From NCBI GenBank assembly GCA_947034885.2, contig OX344757.2:992001-1056000 (forward strand): a stretch of 64,000 bases of DNA. Reading direction: 5' to 3'. The position numbers and the translations under genes are program-made. The first letter of the stretch is position 1. Every line of letters starts with the position of its first letter. Origin of the DNA: Thuidium tamariscinum (lineage: Eukaryota > Streptophyta > Bryopsida > Hypnales > Thuidiaceae). The notes under the pieces are model-generated. The model searched no databases. It worked only from the letters and a program-made list of their open reading frames with translations, and was not told the DNA's origin. Of this stretch, positions 35,275 through 48,921 are shown one piece after another.

Positions 35275-35750
35275 ACCACCATTCACACAATTTCTCGACC
35301 CCTTTGTTAAAAAATTCAGCATTCTTCATACACATGGACTCTGACGTCGACCACAATGTATCATATTTTTCTAATTTTTTTTCAATTACAAACGGGCAAA
35401 GGCATTGCACTACAAAGAAGCAAGAAGAACTCCTACGCGACAAAGCCGGACACATGAACAAATACCTAACGTATGAAAACAAGAGGAGGTCTTGTCCCGA
35501 ATTCCACACCACAGAAGTTTTTTATTCTTCGAATATTAGGGTACCCTGTTTCAGGCGGACGCTTCAAATTGTTTTGACAACCTAGGATTCCACCAGTGTC
35601 CACCGCAAAATAAAATCACGTCGACTGGCCCATGTGCTTCAATACTATTATACTGATTTTCACAAGGTTTCAAGATATCCATTTCAGTCGGATACAACGA
35701 CTGCGTAAATTGTATACAACAAACGAAGTCGCCACAATCTTCACATTCCA
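35275..35750 (-). CDS. Candidate exons of an unknown minus-strand gene
   Basis: The stretch 35750-35551 is open on the minus strand and reads like protein: VECEDCGDFVCCIQFTQSL, then DILKPCENQYNSIEAHGPVD and ILFCGGHWWNPRLS. A second open stretch (about 35400-35275) reads KLEKYDTLWSTSESMCMKNA. Splice sites joining these to each other or to the split ORF at 33929-35066 were not established. The Cys-rich first part (CEDCGDFVCC) may bind metal, but no family is recognised. Confidence 0.35.
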
Positions 35751-35829
35751 CTTCAAATTCAGTTCATTCAAGGAAGAAATTACAGTGCACATAAACCCCC
35801 GTCACTCTCAAGCACCGGTTTCCAATGCC

Positions 35830-37300
35830 GTCCACATGCCGCTATGACTGCTACACTTCCGGGTACAATTAGAGACTTACCGGAGCGCTTTAGGGTGACC
35901 ACTACGTCGGCTTAGTTGTCATGCGTGAACTTTCGGGCTTCTGAAAACATGGATTCAAACTTCATGACCTGCATACAGATGCTCTGAATGAGAAAATCAA
36001 AATTTGCTGCGCGTGAACAGAATTTCACATAAAGGAAACAGTACAATCACATGTGAAAATGAAGTCTTACAGAGTAGTTCTGCTTCCTCACTCCGGCTAA
36101 TGAAAATTGGATATTCAGTTCAATTGCGTTTGTACTAAAACTTTTTTCTGAAGTAATGGTAACGACACAGACCATTAGTCGAAAATGAAGCTAACATAAA
36201 GAGAACTACACAAATGCGCGCGCGTTACTAATACACCAAGTTCAACAATTACACATTACATCAATACATGATACATGGTTCTTTACTTCGAACTCCGGCA
36301 ATCTTGTTGATCAACTACAGTCCTTCGACTATAAAGCACGGCGTACTGTAATTGCAACTCTCAAGTGAAACGACCGACGGAAAAATGTCGAATGCCAACT
36401 TCCTGTTTTATGGAACTCATGCGACTCCGTGCCTTGCTTCTTCTACTCACATTTCCCAATGCTACACTAAGAAAAACATTCTCATTCCGACTAACGTTAA
36501 ACTTCTACTTAGAAAAGGACCAGCACATTGCACATGAACTGCAAGGGATTTCAGGAGAAATGGTTTACCTCGATGAAAGAACACTGCATTGTTCTTTGAG
36601 TAACATGTGCCTAGGGTTCAACCGCTGGTTCTCTGGATTCTAATGTTTCGCAGGAAAATAGCATTCCATAAAATGTATGCACCTACGCAATGAAATTCAA
36701 AAAGGATTCACAAATTACCTGCCTTCAATATACACTAAGCACTGGAATGATTTCAATCCATTGTACAGCACCCGCGCCAAGCCGATCGTGGAGCAAGGTA
36801 TCCACAAATCACGCAGTCGCTCCACTTCCTCCGTGTCTATTTATGAATACAAATGACAAGAAAACATAACCTACTGGAAACCCTACAGCGGCTTCCTGAA
36901 AAGCTCTTCACGAATCCAGATTCCAATACATCACCGGCAGGTCGCTGGGAAGGTTCATTTCGCAAGATTTCTCTCCCAAGTTATTACGAAGTTACTCTGT
37001 ATCGCAACCTGTCGCATCTTATATTACGCGACACAAACAAGTGGCGCCTAATCCTTAAGTGCGGTGCTGCACTGCCCAACGTGAATTCGTATTAGTAACC
37101 GATACAATTCCTCAACGACTGAAGTAAGCAGAAGTTGCTGTTTATGGCTTTCCTTTCAGAAAACTGGACAGGGCCCATTGCATTAGATATAAAAGGCAGT
37201 CAACACAAGGCCGTTAAGTTCTGTTTTACTAACCAAAGTTCTTTGCTACACGCAACTCTGTTCCAGTATGCAATCTTATAAAAAATTTAAATTAATTAAT
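35830..37300. other. Mixed-composition DNA, no supported gene
   Basis: GC content is higher than in the AT-rich blocks to the right, and short ORFs occur on both strands. I could not find phase-consistent splice pairs or a domain. It could contain upstream exons of the minus-strand gene. Confidence 0.35.
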
Positions 37301-40300
37301 GTTCTTTGCAAAATAAATTAATTACATACATATAAATATTTATTTATTTATTTGTAAAATATATTTATATATATATATATAATATTCAGTTCTATATAAA
37401 TAAAAATATGTAAAAGACTCTACATAAATCTTTATGGGTTTGGGTTTAGGCCTAGCTTGAATAAAAGTAAAAAAACGTTGAATTTCAAAATGCCTATACC
37501 CTTTCAAACGCAAATACTATGTTGTCGAAAGTCGGAATGTTCTTCACCCAATGTACACTTGTACTCACAAAGATCTCTTTGGCGGTACTAAGTATGGGGG
37601 GTTTGGTTTCACTGAGCAAGGGAACTCAAGGCATTTAACTAACTAAAAAACAAACTTCATGAAGGTATACATTTTAAAATGTTTACAAAAAATTATAATT
37701 CAAAAAAATAAAAATAAAAATAAAAATAATAGTATAGAAGACAGTGATATTTCTCATCTACCAATGGAAATTGAATAGATTTAACCATAATTATTATATA
37801 AAAATCTTCAATATCAAATATTAATTCTACACAAATAGAAAATTTAATTCTTTCAACATTTTACAATCAAACTAATCAATCATTCACACTAAACTTCAAT
37901 TTCGTGGTACATGTTCTCTATCATTGCTAAATTAGTTCTCATCAATCCCATTTTAATCAATAGTTACTTTTAGGTATAATTTGAATCATCTTCATGAACA
38001 AGGGAGGAACCTAATTTTGGCTTGTTATTTTTTTTAAATTCAATTAGCGCTTTCTTTATTTTTCAATCACATAATCATTGGAAATAATAAGGTTTGCATT
38101 ACCATTGTGAGTGAAGACAACAATACTCTACAAATTCACAAAGATCTTTCTATTTGAAATTGAAATCTTAAAAAACATACTCTTTTTGTGAACCCTACTT
38201 TTGTGAGTGGAAAGCAATGTGTGATAAAAGAAATCACATTACTAATGCATTATTGTTTTATTGAATTCAAAGATTGTTGGCCACTATAACTCTATTATGC
38301 TTCTGGTGATTTCTTTCTATAATATCTAGGTCAGCATCTTAAGAAAATTGTAGAAATCATTCCACTATTTTTGGAGGTTAGTTTCATAGAACTTTCACTT
38401 TTGTATTTCATTCACAAGTGAAACCAACAAATAATTTTGACACATACGTTAATTGCAAATCAATTCACTTATTCATCAAGAATTACAAAAAGAAAGTTCA
38501 CATGTAAGAGTTGAATTCATGAATTCATGTGTTCATAAAACAAATTACTACTTGCAATTCCACTAATATTTTTAGACATAAAACAAAAATGTTGTTTTCG
38601 TAACATACACTACTTCTCATAATACATGCAAGTATTTATTAAAATGAATTTTTAGAAACTTTCATTTTCCATGAGCTTCGCCAATGCACACAGTTCTTTA
38701 TTGGATGCTTTTTTGGAGGACTTACATTCATGAGCAACTACTCTGATGTATATCAACTTTTTAATAATTTTTATGAAGGTTACCATTAAATTTTTTGAAA
38801 TGTCCGATATGTTTCTTATTTCTATACGTTTATTACTATTCATAATTGAATCTCATAACTGAATCTCATAACATCTTCAATATTCATTTTACATTTATCA
38901 CTTCTACATTTTAATTCATTCAATAGGAATAATGTTTAAATTATAAAAAATATTGATGACTTAGAAGTTGTTAAGCGAAGGGCAATTTTGAGTACAAAAG
39001 ATTCAACAAAAGAGAAAGAATTTCTCATACCTAAAAGGAACTTACAAGAATTTTATTAAACATTTAGTATACATATCTGGTGCTTCTTTCAAAGTCCTCT
39101 ATGCAATAATGACAACTATATTTTGAAAACATCTTTTCCAACAAATCCCTCTATATTTTTTCAAGGGGATAAAGAAGGTTATAATTTGTAATTTATAAAG
39201 AGTTATAGTAACTTGCCACCTCCACGTACATGGCAATAATTTTTAACCTTTTTAGCAAGGATGCAATAAATTTAAAAAAAAATAATTGTCATAAGTAAGT
39301 GTTCATATATTTCTCGATTGGCACTGCCTAAGACTCAACTGTTATTGCCCAAAAATAAGTGAATACCTGGAGAGATAACTTAGAGTAACCTTCAAAGACC
39401 ACTTGCGAGCATATTTTGGACCCCCTATTTTGTATCCTAGAATTTAAATTTTTTGAAATTTTAAATACTCTCCTACTTTGAAAGTTCATAATGAAGATTA
39501 TTGAAATTCGAAAAATGTTGATTATAATTAGTTAAAAATATAGAAAGCGGCAGAATACACTGTAGAACTGAAAATAATTTTCATACACCTATTTTGTATA
39601 CGAAAAAAATGTCTACAAAATGAACTGAAAATTGTGAAAAATAGTTTTTCAGTGAATGATTTTTTGTCTTCAATATTGATGTCCTATTCATTTTAATTGA
39701 TTTTCTATAAATATTTGAGTTGATAAAAAACAATTGTTAGTCTTCCATTAATTTACTCTAATAATCATTTCATATGTCATTTGAATTCAAATTTTGGGCA
39801 ATAGAAGTTTATAGTCACTGTTAAGTACATCTCAAAATTATAGGTTAACATCATATGTTATAGAAATGTATATAGGGTGTTCAACAATGACTTTAACACA
39901 CATAGTTTGTTTTTATACAATAAGTTCTCTTCCTGGGAGAAAATACTACATATAATTTACAGTAATAACAACTTCTCAAACAAATTCTCATATAATTCGG
40001 GGCATTCGATATTGCATGGAAAAACTCAGTTGCAATAAGAAACGTAGTGTTCGAACATAACAGTAGGGAATTACAAATAAATTCAGAAATTGGAAAAATT
40101 AAACAAAGAAACGCAACTTCTTCGTCCTTGTAATAGTTTTCTACAATCTTTCAATAATCAAATACATGCATTTCTTTGCTTAAAAATGGAAGATTTAAAT
40201 ATTTTTACTCTCTAATTAAACCACTTTAGGTTTACAATTGTTTAGTTTACTTATAGAAGTCTTTGAAATGGACATAGAAATTAAAATATAATTGACATTC

Positions 40301-42400
40301 CTACTTTTATGGTTTTGCTAAAATTCAGATGTTACACTTTTAATTGTTTTTCATCTCTTAAGTATTACCTTCATACACATGACATCCATACTTCTGCTTA
40401 ATTATTTTCTGCATTTGTGTATTTTAATTCTATTATACACAATGATGTATTTTGAAATTGATTCTTCTTTAACGTTTCATTATTAAAGCACATCAAAGTT
40501 TTACACATTTCTTTGATTCACTTAGATGTAACTATTTTAAAGCAATAACACTATATTCATACATATGGTTACTTTGGTTTATCATAGATAATTTCAAAAG
40601 TCACTCCTACCTTGTTCACAATTATAATCAATTCATATAGCACCATTTCTGATTATATATATATTATGGTTAAATACAAATATTTATAGAAAATTAACTT
40701 AATTTACATAACAAAATTAAGACTCTACTCTAGCGCCCTAATCCAACTGAACATATTCATATGGTAAAGTTCATTTCATTAATGAAAAGTTATCTTAAAA
40801 GAAAGGCTACCAATTGAAAATGCAATGACAAATATGTTCTGGAATTTAGACATTTATAAATTGACATTGAAAAAATGCGTAATACATATCCTCAGATATA
40901 CCAATTTATTTAATATAGTTTTAACTCTAAAAGAATTGTAGAGTATTAACTTTTCAGCAAAACATCAACTTCAAAGTAAAAAAAAAATTTAAAAATTCTT
41001 GGTAATGACCCTCTAAAATTCTCTATTAATGAGTCTATTTTAAAGTCCACTTCAAACGGACTTACTCAAATGGTGAATTTTAATTCTTTATTGAGAAGTA
41101 ATAGTAAAAGCGTGGCTCTCCATTGTAAATGGAATGAAAATGATGTCATGTGAAATTGAACATTTCAAAATGGCTTTTGAAAAAAATCCATACTACCCAT
41201 CATTTATATCTACCAATTCATTGAATATAGTTAAACCTTCAAAATAATTGTTGAATAGGAAATTTTTTGCTAAAAGTCAACTTGAAAGTAAGAAAATAAG
41301 TTTATCTGTTATTTTTGACAAGCCCTTTGTAGCGCTCTCTCTATCAATTCATAAACAACGTCTACAATAAAATCTTTAATAAGGTACAACATATTCAAAA
41401 TGCTAGTGCAAAAGTTGATAATGAAAATATATTAAAGTCTTCATACATATATTAATCTTTCTTTGTGCACATATTCTAACTAAGCAGAAATACATGGATT
41501 ATATTTTAGAGTGTTAAGTCAATTGGAAGTGAATATACCGTTTCTGAAAGTTCTCCTACTCCAAGGTCTACATGTAAAGAGTGCAATTTTGTTATCAAAT
41601 AGAATATAATGAACATGTAAACTCTTAACATACTTTGGAATAGAAAACGTGTTAATTGCAACTTTCAAATATAGAGAAAACTCTTCAATATACGCACACG
41701 TGCTTCCAATTTCTTTTATTGTTAAATTTGAATATTTAATTTTCAATTATTTATAATATATACAAGTTTCTCTTCATAACATTTCTCTTTGAAATTTTTT
41801 AGTCAAACATAAAGAATTACAAATTTCTCTATATTCACTGTAATTGAGCTAGTTTCCTTCTTGCAACGACAAATGATACATTACAGTTGTATAAATTTTA
41901 CAATTTTAAATTTTGTACTCTCAGGATTTATTTATTTAAATGTCGTTTTCTTGCAAATATAATTAAAGAAATTATAGTTCATGTATCTTAAGACATTTAA
42001 ACCATTACTACTGTTGCGGACAATTTATGGCTTATAGATGATTGCTCGGCAACGTCAAAAAAGACTGGAACAAATTCTTAATTTTTTTCAATTTATTAAA
42101 TATTTTATTAAACATCCAAAAAAATTCGTCATATAATTTGTAGTCTTCCCTGTCGTTCTGTAAATGTTAATTAAAAGTTAACATAGACAATGGATCTCCT
42201 AATATGCTATTTCCATAGGGAAATTTAGCAAATTCAACTTATAAGCTCATGATCCATAGTTGTATTCAAATAATTCATTTCTTATTGACATTTCGTTCAA
42301 CTACTGTAGTAAATTCCATGCACTATAAGTTTTTATTTAATTTTTTTATTTACATTTTCAAAAAAGTAGTAAACAATCATTACTTCATTGCATTTTGAAC
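37300..42400. other. AT-rich DNA without recognisable genes
   Basis: The composition is strongly AT, with a short (TA)n tract near 37364-37380. I see no domain-bearing ORF, terminal repeat pair or tandem array in this 5-kb stretch. Confidence 0.5.
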
Positions 42401-42408
42401 TTTTTAGC

Positions 42409-42768
42409 AGGGTTGTTTTGTCAAACATATTTTTGGATTTGGGTGTCGTGTACGACGTCCAACGTCGCGTGTCACGGTGACAACTTGTTACGAAGGGCGT
42501 CCCACCTCGTCGCGAAAGTCCATTTTCAGCAGCTCAAAAAAATGAAAATCTTACTATTACTATGAACCTAAATGAAGAATGTAATATGTATTCATAAAAT
42601 TGAAACACTTAATTGAAACCCAACTTATATATGTCAAAATTTTTAATTTCTAATGATTTATTTTTAAGTCAACTTGATTTTTAGTCAATGAGACGTCATG
42701 AGGGCTCTACTAGACGTTGCGTGACGTCTGTCTGTCGCGATGTTGCAATGTCCGGCAGAACAACCCTG
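42409..42768. mobile_element. 360-bp hAT-type MITE with perfect 8-bp TSD
   Basis: CTTTTTAG occurs at 42401-42408 and 42769-42776. The left end is CAGGGTTGTTTTGTC. The right end, reverse-complemented, is CAGGGTTGTTCTGCC. The CAGGG start and 8-bp duplication are hallmarks of the hAT superfamily. The terminal 60-100 bp closely resemble the ends of the block at 12759-31231, including GACGTCC and CGTCGCG motifs at the left and a near-identical CGCGATGTTGCAATGTCCGG at the right. No coding capacity. Confidence 0.92.
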
Positions 42769-42776
42769 CTTTTTAG

Positions 42777-44170
42777 ACATTTCCTTCTCTACGGCATTGT
42801 AGTTAAAAAATGAAAACGGTTACTATTCCATTTAGTTTCTTCTATATAGGTACATCTAAATGTTCACCCATAGTGAACACCGTAATTTTTTAAAGGATTA
42901 TCTCTATGTAGGGTATAATTCTCAATCACATTTTAAATAAAAATTCTCATTATACTACTGCCTATTTTCCAACTCAGAATTGCAAATACACTACATGTCA
43001 AGGAGACATGTAGTTGCACTTTCACGTAATAAATATAGTTATTTTTTTTTCCTTTGAAGCAAATGGACAAATACAGTTTTCTTCAGAGCAATTCATTAGT
43101 TCTGAAATGGCAAAAAAAATTTCACGCATTGTGAGGATTTATCTTATTGCTTCGCTGTCTATCCTTGAAGGCTTCAGTAAGTTCACCACTAAATCTTCCA
43201 AACCGCAAAGACTTCACATGATTTAACTTCTGATCAATGCCATTTCAGTCATCCTTGCAATGACGTATTCCTGGCTATGAAATCCGGCACTTGGACATGG
43301 TGTTCTTGCACTAAATTTGTTTACAGTATCTAAAGAAGGACAACTTCACATTTCCATAAAACGACGACCACGGTGAGGTTAATTCATCATTTGCATGTGC
43401 ATGCAATAAATACACGGAGGACATAAAAATAGTTGGATAATTGTTCGGTGCAAAGAAGCATATGATTCAATGTCAGAATTCAGCTCAGTAGATGCCAATA
43501 TAAGAATTCACGATCTGGGAATTAAGTTATTGCAGACTTCATGTTACCTACTTCCCGAAAACTCTCGCTTTCTTAATGCATGACGGCTGCCTTTTACTAT
43601 ACGTGGCGTGCTGTCGTGCATACTCCGTTTGACGTTAGATAAAGGCTTCTATACGTGCTAAAAAACACTCCTAAATGGCTGAACCTCCTCATAAAAACTG
43701 ACAAAGACAGAGAGGCCGTGCTTGTATACCCCTATGCATATATGCTGGCATCATTCGTCGCAGTGCACGGGGGGCACGGGAAACGTCTTATGCATCCGAA
43801 ACCACTACACCCAAGAATTCCCTCGCGGTTCTAGGACTCTGGAAGTATAGAACAGTTCGTTTTTTGCAAGGTTTCTCATGCATGGTCTAACCCAGTGATA
43901 GTTACTTCGCATTGCGTGTGTCTACTTCTACAACTGAATGCTTTCACCTTACCGCAGCGGTCACGCAAATCACTCTGCAACGATCAATAATTGATTGGAA
44001 GAAGGTCAACAGTTTCCTACTTCAGCGATATGGCATCTTTAACTTCTTGTATGCCTTGTTATAGTCATGAATTCATGATTACTGAAGTGACTTCCACTAC
44101 TTCTACAGGGTTGCCTGTATCAAGCTGTTTGAATTTGTGAAGGCATTCTCTGCAAATTGGTCATATCAAA
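42777..44170. other. Spacer with higher GC from about 43200
   Basis: No gene is supported. Composition shifts from AT-rich to more balanced near 43200, which resembles the gene-bearing segments elsewhere in the window. Confidence 0.35.
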
Positions 44171-44179
44171 GAGAGTAAG

Positions 44180-44455
44180 ATGGAGGGAGAGGGGCGCATG
44201 AACCACGAAGACAACTCTGCAATTGACGACACAGTTCACCGTTCAGAAATCGAGATCTCGAGCTCCATTACTGAGGTTAGAGAGGCGGATAGCAGAGGAA
44301 CTGACGAAGCCTCTACATTTGGCAGGAAGCGAAAGATTCAAATGAGGTTGCAATTGTAGGAGTTGTTGACAAACTGCAACTTACTGTTGGAGAAGACAAA
44401 GGTACTCAGCGAATACATTCAGGTTTTTTTGGAGGATGGTTCGAGGGATGGCTGA
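44180..44455 (+). CDS. Short unknown ORF, possible first exon(s)
   Basis: ATG at 44180 opens MEGEGRMNHEDNSAIDDTVH and then reads SEIEISSSITE. Direct reading stops at TAG (44357-44359) after 59 codons. A 49-bp GT-AG segment (44276-44324) would, if spliced, switch to a frame (EAKDSNEVAIVGVVDKLQL) that stays open to about 44455. That intron would be unusually short for a plant. The general style, a short acidic first exon, resembles the start of the gene at 8130, but no alignment is convincing. Confidence 0.3.
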
Positions 44456-44859
44456 CATGCGAATGAAGACGCCCCAGTGAGCACTCTTTATTAATTATTC
44501 TTCGAGTGCATCACACAACAGATTCTGAGAACAGGACTCAATGATAGGAATGCTGCCTTCGAGGATTCTATGTTATATCTGCGTATATTAATCTTATGAA
44601 GTTCCAAACTTCAATGACTTTACTAAGTACACTTTTGTGCTACGCTGTGAATTATGATATTTAGTTACAGTACTTTGATATTTCAGTTCTCATTGCAGTT
44701 CTTGTACAGAAATTGCCTTCGCTTTCACGTCTTCACTCAGTGCCTCATCCACTTGCCTTTTTCTGTCCAAAAATGTATCAATCCAAATGTCGACAGGATC
44801 CGTTACTTATTAGAGGACCAGAAATCCAAATCTAAGGATTCCTTTGACACATGCCAAAT

Positions 44860-45030
44860 GCAACTTTGGATTCTGCGGACAAAGACAATTCTTTGTCTTC
44901 AAGTATTCAGCAACACGGCTGTGGTCATGCCCTTTTAAAATTTCAAGACAGTCTCTATACGTGCTCCTGTACTCATGTTCCAAGTCACTACTTACGTTCA
45001 TGAAAATCTTCATGAGAGCACCTTTTCTCT
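44860..45030 (-). CDS. Candidate exon of an unknown minus-strand gene
   Basis: The minus strand is open and protein-like here: VSSDLEHEYRSTYRDCLEIL, then HDHSRVAEYLKTKNCLCPQN and PKLHLACVK. It lies downstream of the ORF at 45465-46064 on the same strand and could be one of its later exons. No family is recognised, and the splice boundaries are not fixed. Confidence 0.35.
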
Positions 45031-45464
45031 TTGATCACCTTCATTCATGTAAAAATGAAAAACTTGTGCGGCTTATGGATCGCACATAAGTTTTCAATGG
45101 TTGTTTCTTCCCATGTCTATTGGATGTAAATGCCTGCCTTACATTATGAAGCTTCTGTGGATATCTTCATCGCCGAAGCGGAATACATTGAAAAGCATAT
45201 GGGAAATGACACATTTTGAATCTCCGCCTTAATTCCTTCAATTCTCATACACAAATTCATAATTCAAAGAGATGATTATTCATCTGCTATTGGAAGATTG
45301 AACTTCAGATGATTCACTCAATTCCACTGCCTGATAGTTTCGTTTTGTACTTTATTTCAATCATCAAGGTACACCGGAATCGTGATTCACTCGGCTTGAC
45401 AATATGTAGTACAACTTAGACTGAAAATAAGTAGTACCAGTATTCTGCGTCTTGTCACAAAGTA

Positions 45465-46064
45465 CTATGTATACTGCGTGCATCTAATTTTTCCTTCTCT
45501 TCTGCAGAATGGGTAGGGGAAGTGTCTGTGTAGAACTGCTGTGTAGACACCTACCGAAGAGAGGGCAACGCCATTTACTCCTTCTCCTTTCCCGTCAGTG
45601 GATGCGTCTATCTTCTTCAGCTTGTACCGCGACACGTAATTTACCTCCTGCCTAGCACCTTGACGAAACGAATTGCTTTGTCGCTGACGTTTCGACAAAC
45701 TGAAATTGATGTCTACCACTGTGTCCAATGTCCCTGTCGTTGAAGAAGTTGCATCATTCTGGCGTGCGTCATCTTCACAATTCTCGGGCTGTAACACCGA
45801 ATGACCTATGGCTTTGCTGGAAAGCCGTCTACAGAAGGACTTTGCATACTCCGCACCTTCTTTAATGTCGTCAACATCCTCGTATCCTAAAACACCGTCA
45901 TGGGAAACAACTTCACCATCCCAAGAAGACGTCGTATCCCTCCTCATAGATCGAAAAGGTGACTCCTGGAAGTCTTCGTCGTCGCAGTCTGGACTGAAAT
46001 GCCGGAATCGTTTCAGTGCACGGGACTCCCTCCCTTGCTGTTTAGTACGCTTCTTCCGCGCCAT
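45465..46064 (-). CDS. Unknown basic/acidic nuclear-type protein, probable first exon
   Basis: The 199-codon ORF starts MARKKRTKQQGRESRALKRF, a strongly basic start that could serve as a nuclear or nucleolar signal. An acidic patch (DCDDEDFQESPF) and a Ser/Thr/Asp-rich middle (DATSSTTGTLDTVVDINFSL) follow, then a second basic cluster (SKRQRQ, RYKLKKID). No catalytic motif or named domain is visible. The C-terminal 30 residues look less protein-like, so the true exon may end near 45540. A possible following exon is at 44860-45030. Confidence 0.45.
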   Translation of the reverse strand: MARKKRTKQQGRESRALKRFRHFSPDCDDEDFQESPFRSMRRDTTSSWDGEVVSHDGVLGYEDVDDIKEGAEYAKSFCRRLSSKAIGHSVLQPENCEDDARQNDATSSTTGTLDTVVDINFSLSKRQRQSNSFRQGARQEVNYVSRYKLKKIDASTDGKGEGVNGVALSSVGVYTAVLHRHFPYPFCRREGKIRCTQYT

Positions 46065-46079
46065 ACTTGTAGGATAGTG

Positions 46080-46904
46080 TAAGCCCTCTACAAATTTTCT
46101 TCCACAGACAGATTCATGTCTCTCAAACTCTCCTTCTAGACTGTACCTGTTTCAAAAAACAAAAATAACTAACTCCTATCCCAAGTGTGCAAAGATGCTG
46201 CAACTGATATTCCTCTCAGTTTTATAGTCGAGCAGTCGTTAATTGTATTTTTTTATATTGAGGAAATCAGTAATGTAATTTCTGGTTACAATTTCTGTCG
46301 ACTTTCATTGAATTAGAGCACAAGGGAGGCTCGATGCGTGTTCGAGACGTCAAATTCTGGAGTTGCACTATATATGGCGTTGAAACATACCTTCTGTTTT
46401 TAGACAGTATCCCACTCAATCTCCTCTGAATTTCAAATTGAACATCCTTTGTCAGAAAAAAAAAAAAAAAATTGATGACCCGGAGGTCTTTACAGAAAAA
46501 GGACATTGGGCACTCCTGGATAGAAGTGCACGTGTGCAGTTGTTGTTGAAAATACCAAAAAAAGATAATGAGGACCTCAGGAAAATCAACCCCTTCCACT
46601 GCTGTTTTTGAGGGTTCACCGCTGTAGGTGCTCTTCAATTATACTGTTGATATTGACAAGCAACTCTGCAACAGCGTTGTCCGAAGCAAAGCACAGCTTT
46701 TGCATTGTAGCAGATTTGTTGTAGCTCTGGCTTACTTATGCTTATCTACCATTCATGGGTTGCGCTGTCAATTCTCTGAAACAGAATCACACAATTAGAA
46801 AAGGTTTGGAGGCTTCTTTTCCAATGGATTTCTATTTCGGTTATTTGTTTTTAACCACTTGCATATTCCATTCCATTGCAAAAGACATAGTACAAAGCAA
46901 CTAA
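46080..46904. other. Upstream region of the minus-strand ORF
   Basis: This would contain the promoter of the ORF at 45465-46064. I see an A run near 46459-46473 but no gene. Confidence 0.35.
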
Positions 46905-48921
46905 GGGTGTGTTCCCACTTGGCCTTATAGCAGCAATCTTAAGATAAAATTCGGATTGAAATTGGAAAGGCGTTCCCACTTGTCATTGTTTGTCAGTCTG
47001 CCGGTTTGGTAAGAGCGCTGTTTCAGGTAATAATGAAAAGAATGATTCAAAAAGAAGGTGATGACTGTGTGCTTCCACGTGTTAAAAAAATGGAAATGTG
47101 CAGGGTCTTTGGCCTGTGTTACGTAATGGGCGCTCTCGTGGGCCATTTAGTTCTTAGAAAGACTTGTTTGGTAAGGCCTGCTTCATGGGGCTGGGATAAC
47201 TAACCCCTTTGCTTCAACTTGGGTAAAATGCTGTAATTTCTTTATTTTACACACTATTTTCCTTCTTCAAATTTTGAATTCATATTTGCAATTATAGACC
47301 TTGATTAGGTAGGAGGCTTTGCAAGTAGGGGTGATGAATGGCCAAACTAGGGGGGGTTTTATTTTCATTGCACCTCTGGTAAAACATGGTAATGCCAAGC
47401 GAGGGGCCTAATCCACCCGGATCTATTTGATGGTGATAGTCAATTTAAGTCAAATCAAGTTTTTAGACCAATGGTAATATGGCCCTTTTTTAAAGAGGAT
47501 TATTAATTTTTTGGCTCATTTATATTGGGGACTTTAAATGAAGTAGACCATACTTAAGCATGCAATTTTGAATATATTTAATTCGTGTATGCGATTTTTG
47601 TAAGGTAGAAGCATCAAAACTATCAAATTATAGAATTCCACATACTTAGAGTTCATTTTTTTTTAACAATTTTTTTTTGGTTGTAGCAATTGAAAATCAT
47701 GTATTTAAACTAAAAATTGGATGTTTTAGGTAATTTCCATTATTTCCCAAAGTGTTTGCTCCCTAGATCACTAAAACTATTCAATAAATGTACTTAAATC
47801 TGAACCTTGCTAAAATCAGTATTGAGCCAATTAGATTTTGGTATGTATCCTGAATTTGTATGTAAATTTGAATCAAGCATTTGGTGAACATATGAACTGA
47901 AGTCTATGGATGATTTTGAATGAGTGCAGGATCTATTGCAAGAGATAGGTCTAGTATTAAGTGTTTCTTGGTTATAACTTTTAATCACTTGGAAAAAAAA
48001 TCATCAATTTCAAGCACATAGGTGAAAAAAGAGAAAAAAAGTATTAGAAAATGCCAAACTAAGATAATGCCCTTCCACATTTTTGGCATAAAGCTTCTAA
48101 ATTCTCATTTCATGTGTTGTATAAAGTCAAGATATCAGGGAGACACGCAGAGTATTCCACCTGTATTTTGTGGTGAACCCTAGATTCATCCAAAAACGTC
48201 CTCAGACTTCAATTAATTTGGGTTCCAAATGCTTGATTCTAATTTGTTGATGTAAATTAAGGACATATACCAAAATCTAATGGTCATACTATTGATTTTA
48301 GTATGAATTAGATTTGGGTGCATGTATTGTAAAATTTCAATGGTATAGGGAGCCAACACTTTCGAAAATAATGAAAATTGCATGTGACATTTGAGGAATC
48401 TTCTTTTTTTACAATATTAATTAATTACTTCACTCATTAATAACAGGAAAAAGATTCATTCTAGGAATAAGCTCCAACTACGTTGAATTTCTTATTTGGA
48501 TGGTATTGGTTTTCTGGTCTTTAGGGACACAAATGTTCAGACAATTCCCCCGAAAGGTCTACCAAATACCTGTGTAGGCTAGAAGCAGTCTCTCTGGAAA
48601 CAAATCGGGAAATAAAGGGAAAAAAGAAGATGCAGGACCCAAGTATGGCAGTTCCAACCTTAATTGTTAAAAAAAAAACATTCTTTCATATTTTGACGAG
48701 CTCTTATCTAATAACAAATGGATTTTGCTAACACCATGTGGGAACATACCCTTAGCCATCGATGCTGGACAATTGCAGAAATTTTCATTTTTATTTTTCA
48801 TTCATTCTACTATAATGAAAGATTCGAACATGGTGAACTTCATTTAAACAGAAACATCCCATTACTTACACTCTTATCTAATAACAAATGGATTTTGCTA
48901 ACACCATGTGGGAACATACCC
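46905..48921. mobile_element. About 2.0-kb PIF/Harbinger-like non-autonomous element
   Basis: The left end is GGGTGTGTTCCCACTTGG. The right end, reverse-complemented, is GGGTATGTTCCCACATGG. TAA flanks both ends (46902-46904 and 48922-48924). A 3-bp TAA duplication with a GGG start fits the PIF/Harbinger (Tourist) group. The right end is present twice because of the 170-bp tandem duplication at 48701-49040; the inner copy ends at 48751 and is followed by TTA. No transposase ORF is seen inside. Confidence 0.65.

Noticed and set aside
37364-37380. (TA)n tract as a replication origin or matrix attachment site
   Set aside because: It is a short microsatellite in AT-rich DNA. Nothing else supports such a role.
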